DNA from: an uncultured Bacilli bacterium
GTDB lineage: Bacteria > Bacillota_I > Bacilli_A > RF39 > UBA660
Length of the DNA: 43,924 bases
Direction: 5' to 3'
Assembly: GCA_944332205.1 (NCBI GenBank)
Contig: CALVJN010000012.1
Location: forward strand, 1 to 43,924
The stretch's first letter is position 1. Every line of letters starts with the position of its first letter. The notes beneath the pieces are model-generated. The model ran no database searches. It was not told the origin of the DNA and worked only from the letters and a program-made list of their open reading frames with translations. Below, piece by piece: positions 26,637 through 37,133 of this stretch. The translations under genes and the position numbers were made by a program.

Positions 26637-27062
26637 GTGGCAAAAGAAGTTGTTAAGAAAGTTAAATTACAAATTCAAGCAGGAAAAGCTACACCAGCTC
26701 CACCAGTTGGAACTGTGTTAGGACCAGCAGGAATTAATTTACAAGAATTTTGTACAAAGTATAATGAAGCTACAAGAGATAAGATGGGAGATGTATTACC
26801 AGTTGAAATTTCAATATATGATGATAGAAGTTTTGATTTTGTAATAAAGACTCCACCTACAGCATTTTTATTAAAGAAGTATGCTAAAATAGATAAAGGA
26901 TCAGTTAAAGGTTCAACTGAATCAGTTGGAAAATTAACTAAAGAGCAATTGAAAGAAATTGCTGAAATTAAGTTGCCTGACTTGAACTGTTATACAGTTG
27001 AAGAAGCAATGAAGATTGTTGAAGGTACTGCTCATAATATGGGTATTACTATTAGTGAATAA
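26637..27062 (+). CDS. rplK: 50S ribosomal protein L11
   Basis: 141 residues, forming the stalk base of the 50S subunit with 23S rRNA helices 43/44. It begins [20 protein letters not shown] with the conserved [21 protein letters not shown] 26637 is the start: AGGAGG is seven bases upstream and the protein then begins MAKEVVKK, whereas the GTG at 26628 overlaps the SD. Confidence 0.96.
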   Translation: MAKEVVKKVKLQIQAGKATPAPPVGTVLGPAGINLQEFCTKYNEATRDKMGDVLPVEISIYDDRSFDFVIKTPPTAFLLKKYAKIDKGSVKGSTESVGKLTKEQLKEIAEIKLPDLNCYTVEEAMKIVEGTAHNMGITISE

Positions 27063-27086
27063 TATTAGAACATATAGGTTTATACC

Positions 27087-27127
27087 TATGTGGGAGGATG
27101 TCCGCTCCGCTATACCACATAAGGAGG
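27087..27127 (+). promoter_or_regulatory. Hairpin and SD of rplA, possible L1 autoregulatory site
   Basis: TATGTGG (27087-27093) pairs perfectly with CCACATA (27115-27121), with an inner GGAG/CTCC pairing. The right arm touches AAGGAGG (27121-27127), so the stem could limit ribosome access. A second small hairpin, ATAGGT/ACCTAT, lies just upstream. L1 represses its own mRNA in other bacteria; L1 binding here is inferred. Confidence 0.5.
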
Positions 27128-27134
27128 AATTAAA

Positions 27135-27833
27135 ATGAAAAAAAGAGGTAAGAAATATTTAGAAGCCTTAAATAAGATTGAAAAAGGAAAAGCTTATACT
27201 AAAGAAGAAGCAGTGAAATTAGCAAAAGAAACATCAGTTAGTAAGTTTGATGGTTCTGTAGAAGTTGCAATAAGACTTAATTTAGATACAAAAAAAGCAG
27301 ATCAACAATTAAGAGGTGCTATTGTATTACCACATGGAACTGGAAAAACAAAGAAAGTTTTAGTTATTGCTAAAGGAGAAAATGCAAAAAAAGCTGAAGC
27401 TATGGGTGCTGATTATGTTGGTGATGTAGATATGCTAGAAAAAATCGAAAAAGAAAATTGGTTTGGTTTTGATGTAATGATAGCAACGCCTGATATGATG
27501 CCGCTTCTTGGTAAGTTAGGGAAAATTTTAGGACCAAAAGGATTAATGCCAAACCCTAAAACTGGAACTGTTACTACTGACGTAGAAAGAGCTGTTGCTG
27601 ATGTTAAAGCAGGTCGTGTTGAGTATAGAACAGATAGTTTTGGAAATATTCATGGTATAATTGGTAATACTAAGTTTACTGAAGAACAATTATTAGCTAA
27701 TTTAGAAGCTTTTATGAATGTTATAATTAAAGCTAAACCCGCTACAGTAAAAGGTGATTATATAAAAAATATTTCAATAGCTACTACAATGGGACCTGGA
27801 ATAAAAATTATTACAAATTCTTTTGACAAATAG
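27135..27833 (+). CDS. rplA: 50S ribosomal protein L1
   Basis: 232 residues, the usual length. It forms the mobile L1 stalk that helps E-site tRNA leave. Conserved [17 protein letters not shown] and [17 protein letters not shown] are present. Strong SD AAGGAGG. Its last sense codons (TTT GAC AAA) contain the -35 box of the rplJ promoter. Confidence 0.97.
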   Translation: MKKRGKKYLEALNKIEKGKAYTKEEAVKLAKETSVSKFDGSVEVAIRLNLDTKKADQQLRGAIVLPHGTGKTKKVLVIAKGENAKKAEAMGADYVGDVDMLEKIEKENWFGFDVMIATPDMMPLLGKLGKILGPKGLMPNPKTGTVTTDVERAVADVKAGRVEYRTDSFGNIHGIIGNTKFTEEQLLANLEAFMNVIIKAKPATVKGDYIKNISIATTMGPGIKIITNSFDK

Positions 27834-27851
27834 TAGTTAATGATATATAAT
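27823..27851 (+). promoter_or_regulatory. Promoter of rplJ-rplL
   Basis: Consensus TTGACA (27823-27828), inside the end of rplA, a 17-base spacer and TATAAT (27846-27851): the strongest-looking promoter in the window. Confidence 0.88.
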
Positions 27852-27863
27852 ACAATTAATTTG

Positions 27864-27912
27864 TTGGTGCCATAGACAGTAGGTTGTTAGTAAATCCTAC
27901 CGAGGACTAATT
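27864..27912 (+). ncRNA. Ribosomal protein L10 leader
   Basis: The stretch GTGCCATAGACAGTAGG ... CCTACCGAGGA matches the conserved L10 leader of Firmicutes (GCCxTAGACAGxAGG, then the complementary CCTxCCGAGG). The stem CAGTAGG/CCTAC closes it. L10(L12)4 binding to such leaders represses rplJL. The intrinsic terminator that follows suggests attenuation. Confidence 0.88.
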
Positions 27913-27930
27913 AAAAACTTTATGTTTATA

Positions 27931-27961
27931 AAGTCTCTATGGTTTTCTATAGAGACTTTTT
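27931..27961 (+). terminator. Attenuator terminator in the rplJ leader
   Basis: AAGTCTCTAT (27931-27940) and ATAGAGACTT (27949-27958) form a perfect 10-bp stem with a T run. It lies 20 bases after the L10 leader and 36 bases before rplJ, so it controls readthrough into rplJL. Confidence 0.88.
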
Positions 27962-27996
27962 GTTACCAATAAATTATAAATAGAAGGAGGATTCTT

Positions 27997-28491
27997 ATGG
28001 CAAGTGAAAAAATCTTAGCAAAAAAACAAGAAGTGATAGATGAAATTAAAAATACAGTAGAATCATCTTCATCAATTGTACTTTTTGCATATCGTGGATT
28101 GACGGATGCTGAATCTAAAGAATTAAGAAGAGCATTAAGAAATAGTGATTCTGATTATAAGGTATATAAGAATACTTTAATGGCACGTGCTTTTAAAGAT
28201 ATGAATATCGAATTAGATGAATATCTTAATGGTTCAAGTGCTTTAGCTTATGGAAGTGATGCAATAGCACCAATAAAAGTTCTTGCAGATTTTGCAAAAA
28301 AACACGAAGCACTAGTTTTAAAGGTTGGAATTGTCGATGGTGAGATATCTGATAAAGAAAAATTAGATAAACTAGCAACTATTCCATCTAGAGAAGGACT
28401 ACTTACTATGCTTGCAGCTGGTATGATGGGAATTCCAAAAGATTTATCAATATGTTTAGATCTTTATGCTAAACAAAAGGAAGAAAATTAA
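27997..28491 (+). CDS. rplJ: 50S ribosomal protein L10
   Basis: 164 residues; it anchors L7/L12 dimers on the ribosomal stalk. N-terminal rRNA-binding domain has VLFAYRGLTDAESKELRRALR and YKVYKNTLMARAF; the C-terminal helix binds L12. AGGAGG precedes the ATG. It lies behind the L10 leader and attenuator, and rplL follows after 17 bases. Confidence 0.96.
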   Translation: MASEKILAKKQEVIDEIKNTVESSSSIVLFAYRGLTDAESKELRRALRNSDSDYKVYKNTLMARAFKDMNIELDEYLNGSSALAYGSDAIAPIKVLADFAKKHEALVLKVGIVDGEISDKEKLDKLATIPSREGLLTMLAAGMMGIPKDLSICLDLYAKQKEEN

Positions 28492-28508
28492 TATAGGAGG
28501 ATTTTAAA

Positions 28509-28880
28509 ATGGCAAAATTAACAAAAGAAAGCTTTATTGAAAGTTTAAAAGAAATGAGTTTATTAGAAATTAAAGAATTAGTAGATGCAATGAAAGAAGA
28601 ATTTGGTGTAGATCCAAGTAGTGTTGCAGTTGCAGCTCCAGTTGCAAATGCTCAAGAAGAATCATCTGGACCTAGTGTTGTTACAGTTACATTAGTAAAT
28701 GCTGGAGCAGCTAAAATCAATGTTATTAAAGTAATTAAAGAAATCACAGGTTTAGGATTAGCTGATTCAAAAGCTATTGCTGATAATGGTGGAGCTATTA
28801 AAGAAAATATTCCAGTAGATGAAGCTAATGAAATTAAAGCTAAGTTAGAAGAAGCTGGAGCAGAAGTAGAAGTTAAATAG
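28509..28880 (+). CDS. rplL: 50S ribosomal protein L7/L12
   Basis: 123 residues. N-terminal dimerisation domain (ESLKEMSLLEIKELVDAMKE), an Ala/Val-rich hinge, and a C-terminal factor-binding domain with GLGLADSKAIADNGG, a variant of the usual GLGLKEAKxLVDxxP. Recruits translation GTPases such as the EF-G and EF-Tu encoded further on. SD is ATAGGAGG. A strong terminator follows. Confidence 0.96.
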   Translation: MAKLTKESFIESLKEMSLLEIKELVDAMKEEFGVDPSSVAVAAPVANAQEESSGPSVVTVTLVNAGAAKINVIKVIKEITGLGLADSKAIADNGGAIKENIPVDEANEIKAKLEEAGAEVEVK

Positions 28881-28882
28881 TT

Positions 28883-28909
28883 AAGAAAAGATTATCTTTT
28901 CTTTTTTTT
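28883..28909 (+). terminator. Terminator of rplJL
   Basis: AAGAAAAGA (28883-28891) and TCTTTTCTT (28895-28903) with a 3-base loop, followed by six T. Confidence 0.85.
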
Positions 28910-28920
28910 GAAAAAAAAGC

Positions 28921-28949
28921 TTGAAAAAATCTTTTATTTGTAGTATTAT
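28921..28949 (+). promoter_or_regulatory. Promoter of the methyltransferase gene
   Basis: TTGAAA (28921-28926), 17-base spacer, TATTAT (28944-28949). Confidence 0.7.
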
Positions 28950-28963
28950 TATTGATACGAAAG

Positions 28964-29000
28964 GAGTTAACTATAATTTTTTTGTAGTTAGCTCTTTTTT
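28964..29000 (+). terminator. Leader terminator (attenuator) before the methyltransferase gene
   Basis: GAGTTAACTA (28964-28973) pairs with TAGTTAGCTC (28985-28994), one wobble, followed by six T. It lies between the promoter and the ATG, so transcripts must read through it. AAAGGAG just before the stem may host a tiny leader or a regulator site; no ligand motif was recognised. Confidence 0.65.
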
Positions 29001-29018
29001 CTTTAAAGGGTTGATATA

Positions 29019-29606
29019 ATGAGTCAATATTTTGATAATGTTAAACTTCCAAGTAATATTTGTGAATATAGTACAAAGTTTTTAGGTGTAAATTTTACTT
29101 TTTGTACGGATAATGGAGTTTTTTCAAAAGAAAGACTAGATTTCGGTACGCGTTTTATGTTAGAAAATATTCCTTTGCGAGAGTTACATGGCAATATTCT
29201 TGATTTAGGCTGTGGTTATGGTGTTGTTAGTATTATTCTTTCTAAGTTTATAAATGCAACTTTTGATGCCATTGATATAAATAAACGAGCATTGCATTTA
29301 GCGGAAATAAATATGAAAAAAAATTCTTCGTACGGAATAAATTTTTTTGAAAGTAATGTTTATGAAAATGTTAATAAAAAATACGATTATATTATTACTA
29401 ATCCTCCTATTAGAGCTGGAAAAGATGTTGTTTATAAAATGTTATTTGGTGCAAAAGATTATTTAAAAGAGTGCGGAACATTATTTTTTGTAATGAGAAA
29501 AAACCAAGGAGTAAAATCGACAATAAAAGATTTAAAAGATATATATAATGTAGAAGTTATAGATAAAAAAAATGGGTTTTTTGTAATAAGATGCATTTTA
29601 CATTGA
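29019..29606 (+). CDS. Class I SAM-dependent methyltransferase, RsmC/YbxB-like
   Basis: 195 residues. SAM motif I ILDLGCGYGVVSIIL and the catalytic NPPIRAGKDVVYKM match the small-subunit rRNA guanine-N2 methyltransferase (RsmC C-half) family. In Firmicutes this gene (ybxB) regularly sits between rplL and rpoB, as here. It likely methylates 16S rRNA; the exact nucleotide is not certain. Its TGA stop lies inside the -35 box (TTGACA) of the rpoB promoter. It is expressed from its own promoter with an attenuator. Confidence 0.87.
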   Translation: MSQYFDNVKLPSNICEYSTKFLGVNFTFCTDNGVFSKERLDFGTRFMLENIPLRELHGNILDLGCGYGVVSIILSKFINATFDAIDINKRALHLAEINMKKNSSYGINFFESNVYENVNKKYDYIITNPPIRAGKDVVYKMLFGAKDYLKECGTLFFVMRKNQGVKSTIKDLKDIYNVEVIDKKNGFFVIRCILH

Positions 29607-29631
29607 CAACTTGAATTTTATGTGGTAATAA
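29603..29631 (+). promoter_or_regulatory. Promoter of rpoB-rpoC
   Basis: TTGACA (29603-29608), 17-base spacer, TAATAA, with TATAAA slightly downstream as an alternative -10. The 5' leader is about 65 bases. Confidence 0.7.
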
Positions 29632-29700
29632 TATAAATTGGCTACGTATTAGTTGGACGTTTGTTCTTTGGATAAAATTAATGTATAGGGGTGAATTTTA

Positions 29701-32700
29701 GTGGCATATAAGATTATTAATTGTGGTGACCACAGACAAAGAAGAAGTTTTTCTAGAATCAAAAATACTTATGAATTGACAGATTTACTAGAAATTCAGA
29801 AAAAATCATATCAATGGTTTATTGAAAAAGGTATTAAAGAAGTGTTTGAAGATTTATTTCCAGTAGAAAACTTTTCTGGAACTTTATCACTTGAATTTGG
29901 GGATTATCATTTGGATGAACCAAGATATACTATTAGACAAAGTAAAGATAGAGAAACAACCTATGCTGCTCCTTTGAAAGTAGAAGTTAGGCTTTTTAAT
30001 CATGAAACCGGAGAAGTAAAGGAACAAGAAATCTTTTTGGGTGATATGCCTATTATGACTGATAGTGGTTCTTTTGTAATTAATGGTGCTGAACGTGTTA
30101 TTGTTTCACAATTAGTTAGATCACCTAGTGTATATTTTAATGTTGAAGTTGATAAGAATGGAAGAAATTCTATTACTTCACAAATTATACCTACTAGAGG
30201 TACTTGGCTTGAATTTGAAACTGATGCAAGAGATGTATTATATGTAAGGATAGATAGAACTAGAAAAGTTCCACTTACTACTCTTCTTCGTGCTTTTGGA
30301 TTGTCTAGTGATGAAGATATTATTAAAGTATTTGGAAATGATGAATATATTGAAAATACTTTAGCAAAAGATTCTACTAGAAATACTGATGAAGCTTTAA
30401 TTGAAATTTATGAAAAATTAAGACCAGGTGAGCCTGCTACACTAGATTCATCTAAGAACCAAATTATTACTAGATTTTTTGATGAATTTAGATATGATTT
30501 AGCAAGAGTTGGACGTTATAAATTTAATCGTAAACTTAATGTATTAGATAGAGTTCTTAATCAAACTTTAGCTGAAGATATTATTGTTGATGGGAAGACT
30601 ATTATTGAAAAAGACACAGTTATTAATAAAGATGTATTTACACAGTTAAAAGATATTTTTAGCAATGGTTATAATGTTAAAGAAACTAAGATTAATGACG
30701 AATTAGATGATTATAAAAATATTCAAACTATTAAGATATATAATCCTAACAATAAAAAGGAAATATTTACTTTAATTGGTAATGATCAAACACTTACCGT
30801 AAAAAGACTTACTATTTCTGATGTTTATGCATCTGTTTCATATTATTTAAATTTATTACATGGCATTGGTAATTTTGATGAAATAGATCATTTGGGAAAT
30901 CGTCGTGTAAGACAAGTAGGTGAGTTATTACAAAATCAATTTAGAATAGGTGTTTCACGTATGGAAAGAGTAATACGTGAGCGAATGACTACTCAGGAAA
31001 TGGAAGAAGTTACCCCTAAGACTTTAATTAATATTAGACCTATTACTGCTGCAATGAAAGAATTTTTTGGTTCTAGCCAACTTTCACAATTTATGGATCA
31101 AACTAATCCAATTGCTGAACTTACAAATAAAAGACGTTTATCTGCATTAGGACCAGGTGGATTATCACGTGATCGCGCAGGTATGGAAGTACGTGATGTT
31201 AATGCATCACACTATGGAAGAATTTGTCCTATTGAATCTCCAGAAGGGCAAAATATTGGACTTATTACTTCACTTTCTAGTTATGCAAAAATAGATGATT
31301 ATGGATTTATTATGACTCCATATAGAAAAGTTGTTAATAAAAAGCTTACTGATGAAGTAGAATATTTAACAGCTGATCAAGAAACTGATATGATGATTTC
31401 TATAGCAACTGTTACAGTTAATGATGATAATGAAATTGTTGATGAAGTTGTACCTGCAAGGTTCCGCGGAGAAAATTTAATGGTAAAACCAGAACAAGTT
31501 GATTATGTTGATGTTTCTCCACAACAAGTTGTAGCAGTTACTACTAGTTGTATTCCATTCTTGGAGCATGATGATGCAACACGTGCTTTGATGGGGGCAA
31601 ACATGCAACGTCAATCAGTTCCTTTGTTAAAAGCTGAAGCTCCTATTGTTGGTACAGGTGTAGAATATGTTGCAGCAAGAGATTCTGGAGTTGAAGTATT
31701 ATCTAAAGCAGATGGTATTGTAGAATATGTTGATGCAAGACGTATTGTTGTAAAAAATAAAAATGGTAAAGATGAATACAATTTATCTAATTTTGAATTA
31801 TCTAATGCTGGTACTTGTCAACATCAAAGACCTATTGTAAAAGTTGGAGATAAAGTAGAGCGTGGTACTGTTTTAGCAGATGGTCCTTCTACAGATAAAG
31901 GAGAACTTGCTTTAGGTAAGAATGTTTTAGTAGCATTTATGACATTTAATGGTTATAACTATGAAGATGCTGTTATTTTAAATGAGAGATTAGTTAAAAA
32001 TGATGTTTATACAGGAATTCATTTGGAAGATTTTGAAATGCAATGCCGTGAGACTAAATTAGGACCTGAAGAGATTACTCGTGATATTCCAAATGTTAGT
32101 GATGAGGCAAGAAAAAATCTTGATGAAAATGGTATCGTAATAGTTGGTACAGAAGTTAGAGAAGGTGATATACTTGTTGGAAAAGTAACACCAAAAGGTA
32201 TGGCTGAGCTTACTTCTGAAGAAAAACTTTTACATGCAATATTTGGAGAAAAAACTCGTGAAGTTAGAGATACTTCTCTACGTGTTCCACATGGTGGAGA
32301 TGGTATTGTTCATGATGTTAAAATATTTACAAGAAAAGATAATGATGAATTACCAGCTGGTGTTTCAAAAGTAATCCGTGTATATATTGCTCAGAAAAGA
32401 AAAATTCAAGTTGGAGACAAGATGGCTGGACGTCATGGAAATAAAGGTGTTATTTCCTTGGTATTACCAGAAGAAGATATGCCATATTTACCAGATGGTA
32501 GAACAATTGATATTATGCTTAATCCACAGGGTGTTCCTTCACGTATGAATCTTGGACAAATTCTTGAATTGCACTTAGGTATGGCTGCTAAAGAATTGAA
32601 TATTCATGTTGCAACTCCAGTATTTGATGGTGCAAAAACTCAAGATATAGCTGATATAATGAAGGAAGCGGGAATGGCTCCGGATGGAAAATATACATTA

Positions 32701-33318
32701 TATGATGGTAGAACAGGTGAACCTTTTGATAATAGAATATCTGTTGGTGTTATGTATATGATAAAACTTCATCATATGGTTGATGATAAATTACATGCAA
32801 GAAGTACAGGGCCTTATTCATTAGTTACTCAACAACCGCTTGGAGGTAAAGCTCAATTTGGTGGTCAAAGATTTGGTGAAATGGAAGTTTGGGCATTGTA
32901 TGCATATGGTGCTGCAAATACATTACAAGAAATAATTACTTATAAGTCAGATGATATTATAGGTCGTGTAAAAGTATATGAATCAATAATTAAAGGACAA
33001 GAGATAAATCAAGCTGGAGTTCCAGAAAGCTTTAGAGTATTAATGAAGGAATTCCAAGCTTTAGGATTAGATATTAGTATTATAAATGATAAGAATGAAA
33101 CAATAGGGCTTAAGGAAATGGAAGAAGAGGAAGACAAAGAAGAACTAGAGGCTTTTGATGTTGCTACAGATATTCCTTTACCTCCACCTAGTGATCCAGA
33201 CGATAATTATGATACTGAAGAACAAGATGAAGATGATGAAGATTTAATTGATGAAGAAATAGATAGAGAATTTAATAGTGTTTATGAAAATGAATTTATG
33301 GAAGGGGAAGATGACTAA
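29701..33318 (+). CDS. rpoB: DNA-directed RNA polymerase subunit beta
   Basis: 1205 residues. The rifampicin region reads [18 protein letters not shown] then [20 protein letters not shown]. The residue aligned with E. coli His526 is Asn (codon 31126-31128). Other hallmarks: [35 protein letters not shown] and [14 protein letters not shown] near the active site. The C-terminus has an acidic tail of about 60 residues rich in Asp/Glu after the usual end. The GTG start at 29701 follows GGGGTG. Its stop overlaps the rpoC start in TAATG, so the two are coupled. Confidence 0.97.
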   Translation: MAYKIINCGDHRQRRSFSRIKNTYELTDLLEIQKKSYQWFIEKGIKEVFEDLFPVENFSGTLSLEFGDYHLDEPRYTIRQSKDRETTYAAPLKVEVRLFNHETGEVKEQEIFLGDMPIMTDSGSFVINGAERVIVSQLVRSPSVYFNVEVDKNGRNSITSQIIPTRGTWLEFETDARDVLYVRIDRTRKVPLTTLLRAFGLSSDEDIIKVFGNDEYIENTLAKDSTRNTDEALIEIYEKLRPGEPATLDSSKNQIITRFFDEFRYDLARVGRYKFNRKLNVLDRVLNQTLAEDIIVDGKTIIEKDTVINKDVFTQLKDIFSNGYNVKETKINDELDDYKNIQTIKIYNPNNKKEIFTLIGNDQTLTVKRLTISDVYASVSYYLNLLHGIGNFDEIDHLGNRRVRQVGELLQNQFRIGVSRMERVIRERMTTQEMEEVTPKTLINIRPITAAMKEFFGSSQLSQFMDQTNPIAELTNKRRLSALGPGGLSRDRAGMEVRDVNASHYGRICPIESPEGQNIGLITSLSSYAKIDDYGFIMTPYRKVVNKKLTDEVEYLTADQETDMMISIATVTVNDDNEIVDEVVPARFRGENLMVKPEQVDYVDVSPQQVVAVTTSCIPFLEHDDATRALMGANMQRQSVPLLKAEAPIVGTGVEYVAARDSGVEVLSKADGIVEYVDARRIVVKNKNGKDEYNLSNFELSNAGTCQHQRPIVKVGDKVERGTVLADGPSTDKGELALGKNVLVAFMTFNGYNYEDAVILNERLVKNDVYTGIHLEDFEMQCRETKLGPEEITRDIPNVSDEARKNLDENGIVIVGTEVREGDILVGKVTPKGMAELTSEEKLLHAIFGEKTREVRDTSLRVPHGGDGIVHDVKIFTRKDNDELPAGVSKVIRVYIAQKRKIQVGDKMAGRHGNKGVISLVLPEEDMPYLPDGRTIDIMLNPQGVPSRMNLGQILELHLGMAAKELNIHVATPVFDGAKTQDIADIMKEAGMAPDGKYTLYDGRTGEPFDNRISVGVMYMIKLHHMVDDKLHARSTGPYSLVTQQPLGGKAQFGGQRFGEMEVWALYAYGAANTLQEIITYKSDDIIGRVKVYESIIKGQEINQAGVPESFRVLMKEFQALGLDISIINDKNETIGLKEMEEEEDKEELEAFDVATDIPLPPPSDPDDNYDTEEQDEDDEDLIDEEIDREFNSVYENEFMEGEDD

Positions 33319-36300
33319 TGATAGAAGTAAATAAGTTTGAAGCTTTAAAAATAGGCATAGCTTCTCCTGAAAGAATTCGTAGTTGGTCTTATGGTGAAGT
33401 TAAAAAGCCAGAAACTATAAATTATAGAACACTTCGTCCAGAACGCGATGGATTGTTTTGTGAAAAGATTTTCGGACCAACTAAGGATTTTGAATGCGCT
33501 TGTGGAAAGTATAAAAGAGTAAGATATAAAAATATAGTATGTGATCGTTGTGGAGTTGAAGTTACTCGTAGTAAAGTTCGTAGGGAACGTATGGGGCATA
33601 TTGAACTTGCAACTCCAGTATCTCATATTTGGTATTTTAAAGGTGTACCATCACGTATGGGATTAGTTCTTGATATGTCACCAAGAGATTTGGAAGAAGT
33701 TTTATATTTTGTTAGTTATGTTGTTATAGATAAAGGTATAGCACCTTTAGAGAATAAGCAAACATTATCAGAAAAAGAATATAGACAATATTATGAAAAA
33801 TATGGTGATGGCTTTAAAGTTGGAATGGGTGCTGAAGCAATTAAAGAACTTTTAAAGAAAGTTGATCTAAAAAAAGAAATAGATGAAATTTCTAAAGAAC
33901 TTGAAGATGCTCAAGGACAAAAGAGAACTAGATTATTAAAAAGAATTGATGTTTTAGATGCTTTTTATAAATCTGGAAATAAACCAGAATGGATGATTTT
34001 TGATTGTATTCCAGTAATTCCACCTGACTTAAGACCAATGATTCAACTTGATGGTGGAAGATTTGCTACTAGTGATTTAAATGATTTATATCGTCGTGTT
34101 ATTAACCGTAATAATAGATTGAAAAAATTAATTGATTTAAATGCTCCTAGTATTATTATCCAAAATGAAAAACGTATGCTTCAGGAAGCAGTTGATGCTC
34201 TATTTGACAATGGTAGACGTGGAAGAAGTGTAACTGGTGCTGGAAATCGTCCTTTGAAATCACTTTCTAGCATGTTAAAAGGAAAACAAGGAAGATTCCG
34301 TCAAAACTTGTTAGGTAAACGTGTCGACTATTCAGGGCGTTCTGTTATAGTTGTTGGCCCTTCTTTAAAAATGTATCAGTGTGGTATTCCTAAAGATATG
34401 GCACTTGAACTTTTTAAGCCACATGTTATACATGAATTAGTAGAAAGAGATATTGCTCATAATATAAAAGCAGCTAAAAGACTTATTGAAAATAAAGATC
34501 CAAAAGTATGGGATGTAGTAGAAGATGTTATTAAAGAACATCCTGTATTATTGAATCGTGCACCTACATTGCATAGGTTAGGTATTCAAGCATTCGAACC
34601 TGTATTAATAGGTGGAAAAGCAATTCGTTTACATCCACTTGTTTGTCCAGCATTTAATGCTGACTTTGATGGAGACCAAATGGCAGTTCACGTTCCACTT
34701 TCAGCAGAAGCACAAGCTGAGGCTAGGATATTGATGCTTGGTGCTAATAATATTTTGTCACCAAAAGATGGAACTCCAATTGTTACTCCAAGCCAAGATA
34801 TGGTTTTAGGAAACTACTATTTAACAATGGAAAAAGCTGGGTTACCTGATGAAGGTAGAGTATTTAAAGATTCTAATGAGGCATTAATGGCTTACGAAAG
34901 ACGTGAAATTACTCTTCATACAAGAATTGCCTTACCTGTTAATTCATTTAAACATAAATTATTTACTGAAAATCAAAAAGGTAAATATTTAGTAACAACT
35001 GTTGGTAAAATTAAATTTAATGAAATATTACCTGATTCATTTGCTTATATAAATGAACCAACTTCTGATAATATACAAAATATTACACCAAATAAATATT
35101 TTATTGAAAAAGGTGTTAATATTCCTGAAGTTATTAAAGAAATGCCTTTAGTAAAACCTTTCCCTAAAGGAACTTTGGAAAAGATAATTGCCCAAATATT
35201 TAAACGTTATAAAACAACTGAAACTTCTATTATGCTTGATAAACTAAAAGATTTAGGATTTAAGTATTCTACTGTTGCTGGTATAACTATTTCAATTAGT
35301 GATGTTGTTACTAGTGAAAAGAAAAATGAAATAATTGCTGAAGCTAATAAAATGGTAGAAAAAATTAATAAACAATATAGTCGCGGTTTAATTACTAATG
35401 AAGAAAGATTTAATAAAGTTATATCTACTTGGGATCAAGCTAAAGGACAAGTACAAAAAGAATTACAAGCAAAAGCTGATGCTGATTTAGATAATCCAAT
35501 ATTTATGATGATGCACTCAAAAGCCCGTGGTTCAATTTCTAACTTTACACAAATTGCTGGTATGCGTGGTATTATGGCAAAACCAGATGGTACACCAGTA
35601 GAAATTCCAATTACTTCTAACTTTAGAGAAGGTTTAACTGTTGCTGAATTCTTCTTATCAACACATGGTGCTCGTAAAGGTAGTGCTGATACAGCATTAA
35701 AAACAGCTGATTCAGGATATTTAACTAGACGTTTAGTTGATGTTTCTCAAGATATAATAGTAAGAGAAGAAGATTGCGGTACTGAAAATGGAGTTGTTGT
35801 TAGAGCATTTATAAATGATAAAACTGGTGAAGTTATTGAAAAATTATATGATCGTATAGTTGGACGTTATGCTAATAAGAAGATAATTAATCCAGAGACA
35901 AAAGAAGTTATTTGTGAAAAACTTGATTTAATTACAGAAGCAATTGCTGATAAAATAGTTGCAGCTGGAATAGAAGAAGTTGAAATAAGAACAATACTTA
36001 CATGTAACACAGTAAATGGTGTATGTAAGAAGTGTTATGGACGTAATCTTGCTACAGGTAATATTGTAGAAATTGGTGAAGCTGTTGGTATAATGGCTGC
36101 TCAATCAATTGGAGAACCTGGTACACAGCTAACAATGAGAACTTTCCATACTGGTGGAGTTGCTGGTGGAGAAGATATAACTCAAGGGCTTCCACGTATT
36201 CAAGAATTATTTGAAGCAAGAATACCAAAAGGAAAAGCTACTATAGCAGAAATTAATGGTAAAGTAAGTAAGATTGAAGATGAACATGGTAAATATAAGA

Positions 36301-36950
36301 TTAGTATAACTAATGAATTAGAAACTAAAGAACATATCACTAATTATGGTGCTAAATTGAGAGTTGAACTAGGGGATGTTGTTTCGACTGGTGATAAGCT
36401 TACTGAAGGATCTGTAAGTCCAAAAGAACTATTAGCAGTTACTGATCCTCTTACAACTCAAGAATATATTCTTAAAGAAGTACAACATGTTTATCGTAGT
36501 CAAGCAGTTGATATTTCTGATAAACACGTTGAAATTATTGCTAGAAGAATGATTTCTAAAATAAGAATTATTGAATCGGGTGATACTAGATTCTTACCTG
36601 GATCATTAGTTAACTTTAATGAATTTACAGATGGTAATAAAGAAGTTATTATTAGTGGTAAAAAACCTGCTAGTGGTAAGCCTATATTACTTGGTATTAC
36701 TAAAGCATCATTAGAGACTGATTCATTCTTATCTGCAGCATCATTCCAAGAAACTACTAGAATATTAACAGATGCTTCAATTAAGGGAAAAGTTGATAAT
36801 CTTTCAGGATTAAAAGAAAATGTTATTATAGGTAAACTAATACCTGCTGGTACTGGTGTAAAAGCTTATAAAAATGTTGAATATGAATTATCTACTCAAT
36901 TTACTGATGAAGAACCATTAGAAAAGCTTGAAGATGAATTGATGGACTAA
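33318..36950 (+). CDS. rpoC: DNA-directed RNA polymerase subunit beta'
   Basis: 1210 residues, the Gram-positive size without the large trigger-loop insertion of proteobacteria. N-terminal zinc ribbon [20 protein letters not shown], the catalytic Mg site [16 protein letters not shown], the second zinc site [13 protein letters not shown], and the bridge-helix/trigger-loop regions [15 protein letters not shown] and [14 protein letters not shown] are visible. The start overlaps the rpoB stop by one base. A terminator follows, then a non-core islet instead of the usual rplGB-like gene. Confidence 0.97.
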   Translation: MIEVNKFEALKIGIASPERIRSWSYGEVKKPETINYRTLRPERDGLFCEKIFGPTKDFECACGKYKRVRYKNIVCDRCGVEVTRSKVRRERMGHIELATPVSHIWYFKGVPSRMGLVLDMSPRDLEEVLYFVSYVVIDKGIAPLENKQTLSEKEYRQYYEKYGDGFKVGMGAEAIKELLKKVDLKKEIDEISKELEDAQGQKRTRLLKRIDVLDAFYKSGNKPEWMIFDCIPVIPPDLRPMIQLDGGRFATSDLNDLYRRVINRNNRLKKLIDLNAPSIIIQNEKRMLQEAVDALFDNGRRGRSVTGAGNRPLKSLSSMLKGKQGRFRQNLLGKRVDYSGRSVIVVGPSLKMYQCGIPKDMALELFKPHVIHELVERDIAHNIKAAKRLIENKDPKVWDVVEDVIKEHPVLLNRAPTLHRLGIQAFEPVLIGGKAIRLHPLVCPAFNADFDGDQMAVHVPLSAEAQAEARILMLGANNILSPKDGTPIVTPSQDMVLGNYYLTMEKAGLPDEGRVFKDSNEALMAYERREITLHTRIALPVNSFKHKLFTENQKGKYLVTTVGKIKFNEILPDSFAYINEPTSDNIQNITPNKYFIEKGVNIPEVIKEMPLVKPFPKGTLEKIIAQIFKRYKTTETSIMLDKLKDLGFKYSTVAGITISISDVVTSEKKNEIIAEANKMVEKINKQYSRGLITNEERFNKVISTWDQAKGQVQKELQAKADADLDNPIFMMMHSKARGSISNFTQIAGMRGIMAKPDGTPVEIPITSNFREGLTVAEFFLSTHGARKGSADTALKTADSGYLTRRLVDVSQDIIVREEDCGTENGVVVRAFINDKTGEVIEKLYDRIVGRYANKKIINPETKEVICEKLDLITEAIADKIVAAGIEEVEIRTILTCNTVNGVCKKCYGRNLATGNIVEIGEAVGIMAAQSIGEPGTQLTMRTFHTGGVAGGEDITQGLPRIQELFEARIPKGKATIAEINGKVSKIEDEHGKYKISITNELETKEHITNYGAKLRVELGDVVSTGDKLTEGSVSPKELLAVTDPLTTQEYILKEVQHVYRSQAVDISDKHVEIIARRMISKIRIIESGDTRFLPGSLVNFNEFTDGNKEVIISGKKPASGKPILLGITKASLETDSFLSAASFQETTRILTDASIKGKVDNLSGLKENVIIGKLIPAGTGVKAYKNVEYELSTQFTDEEPLEKLEDELMD

Positions 36951-36969
36951 TAAAAATGTTAATAATGTT

Positions 36970-36997
36970 AAAGGGTAACTAAGTTACTCTTTTTTTA
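36970..36997 (+). terminator. Terminator of rpoBC
   Basis: AAAGGGTAAC (36970-36979) pairs with GTTACTCTTT (36983-36992) around a 3-base loop, with one G-U pair, then a run of T. Confidence 0.83.
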
Positions 36998-37133
36998 TTA
37001 GAAATTGTGATTATAATTAAAAATATTTTTAATGTAAAAATTTATTATTTAAATAATCTTTATAAAAGTATTGTAAAAATAATAAAAGTATTATAAACTT
37101 TAACTATAAATAATAATACTAGGAGTGAATTAT

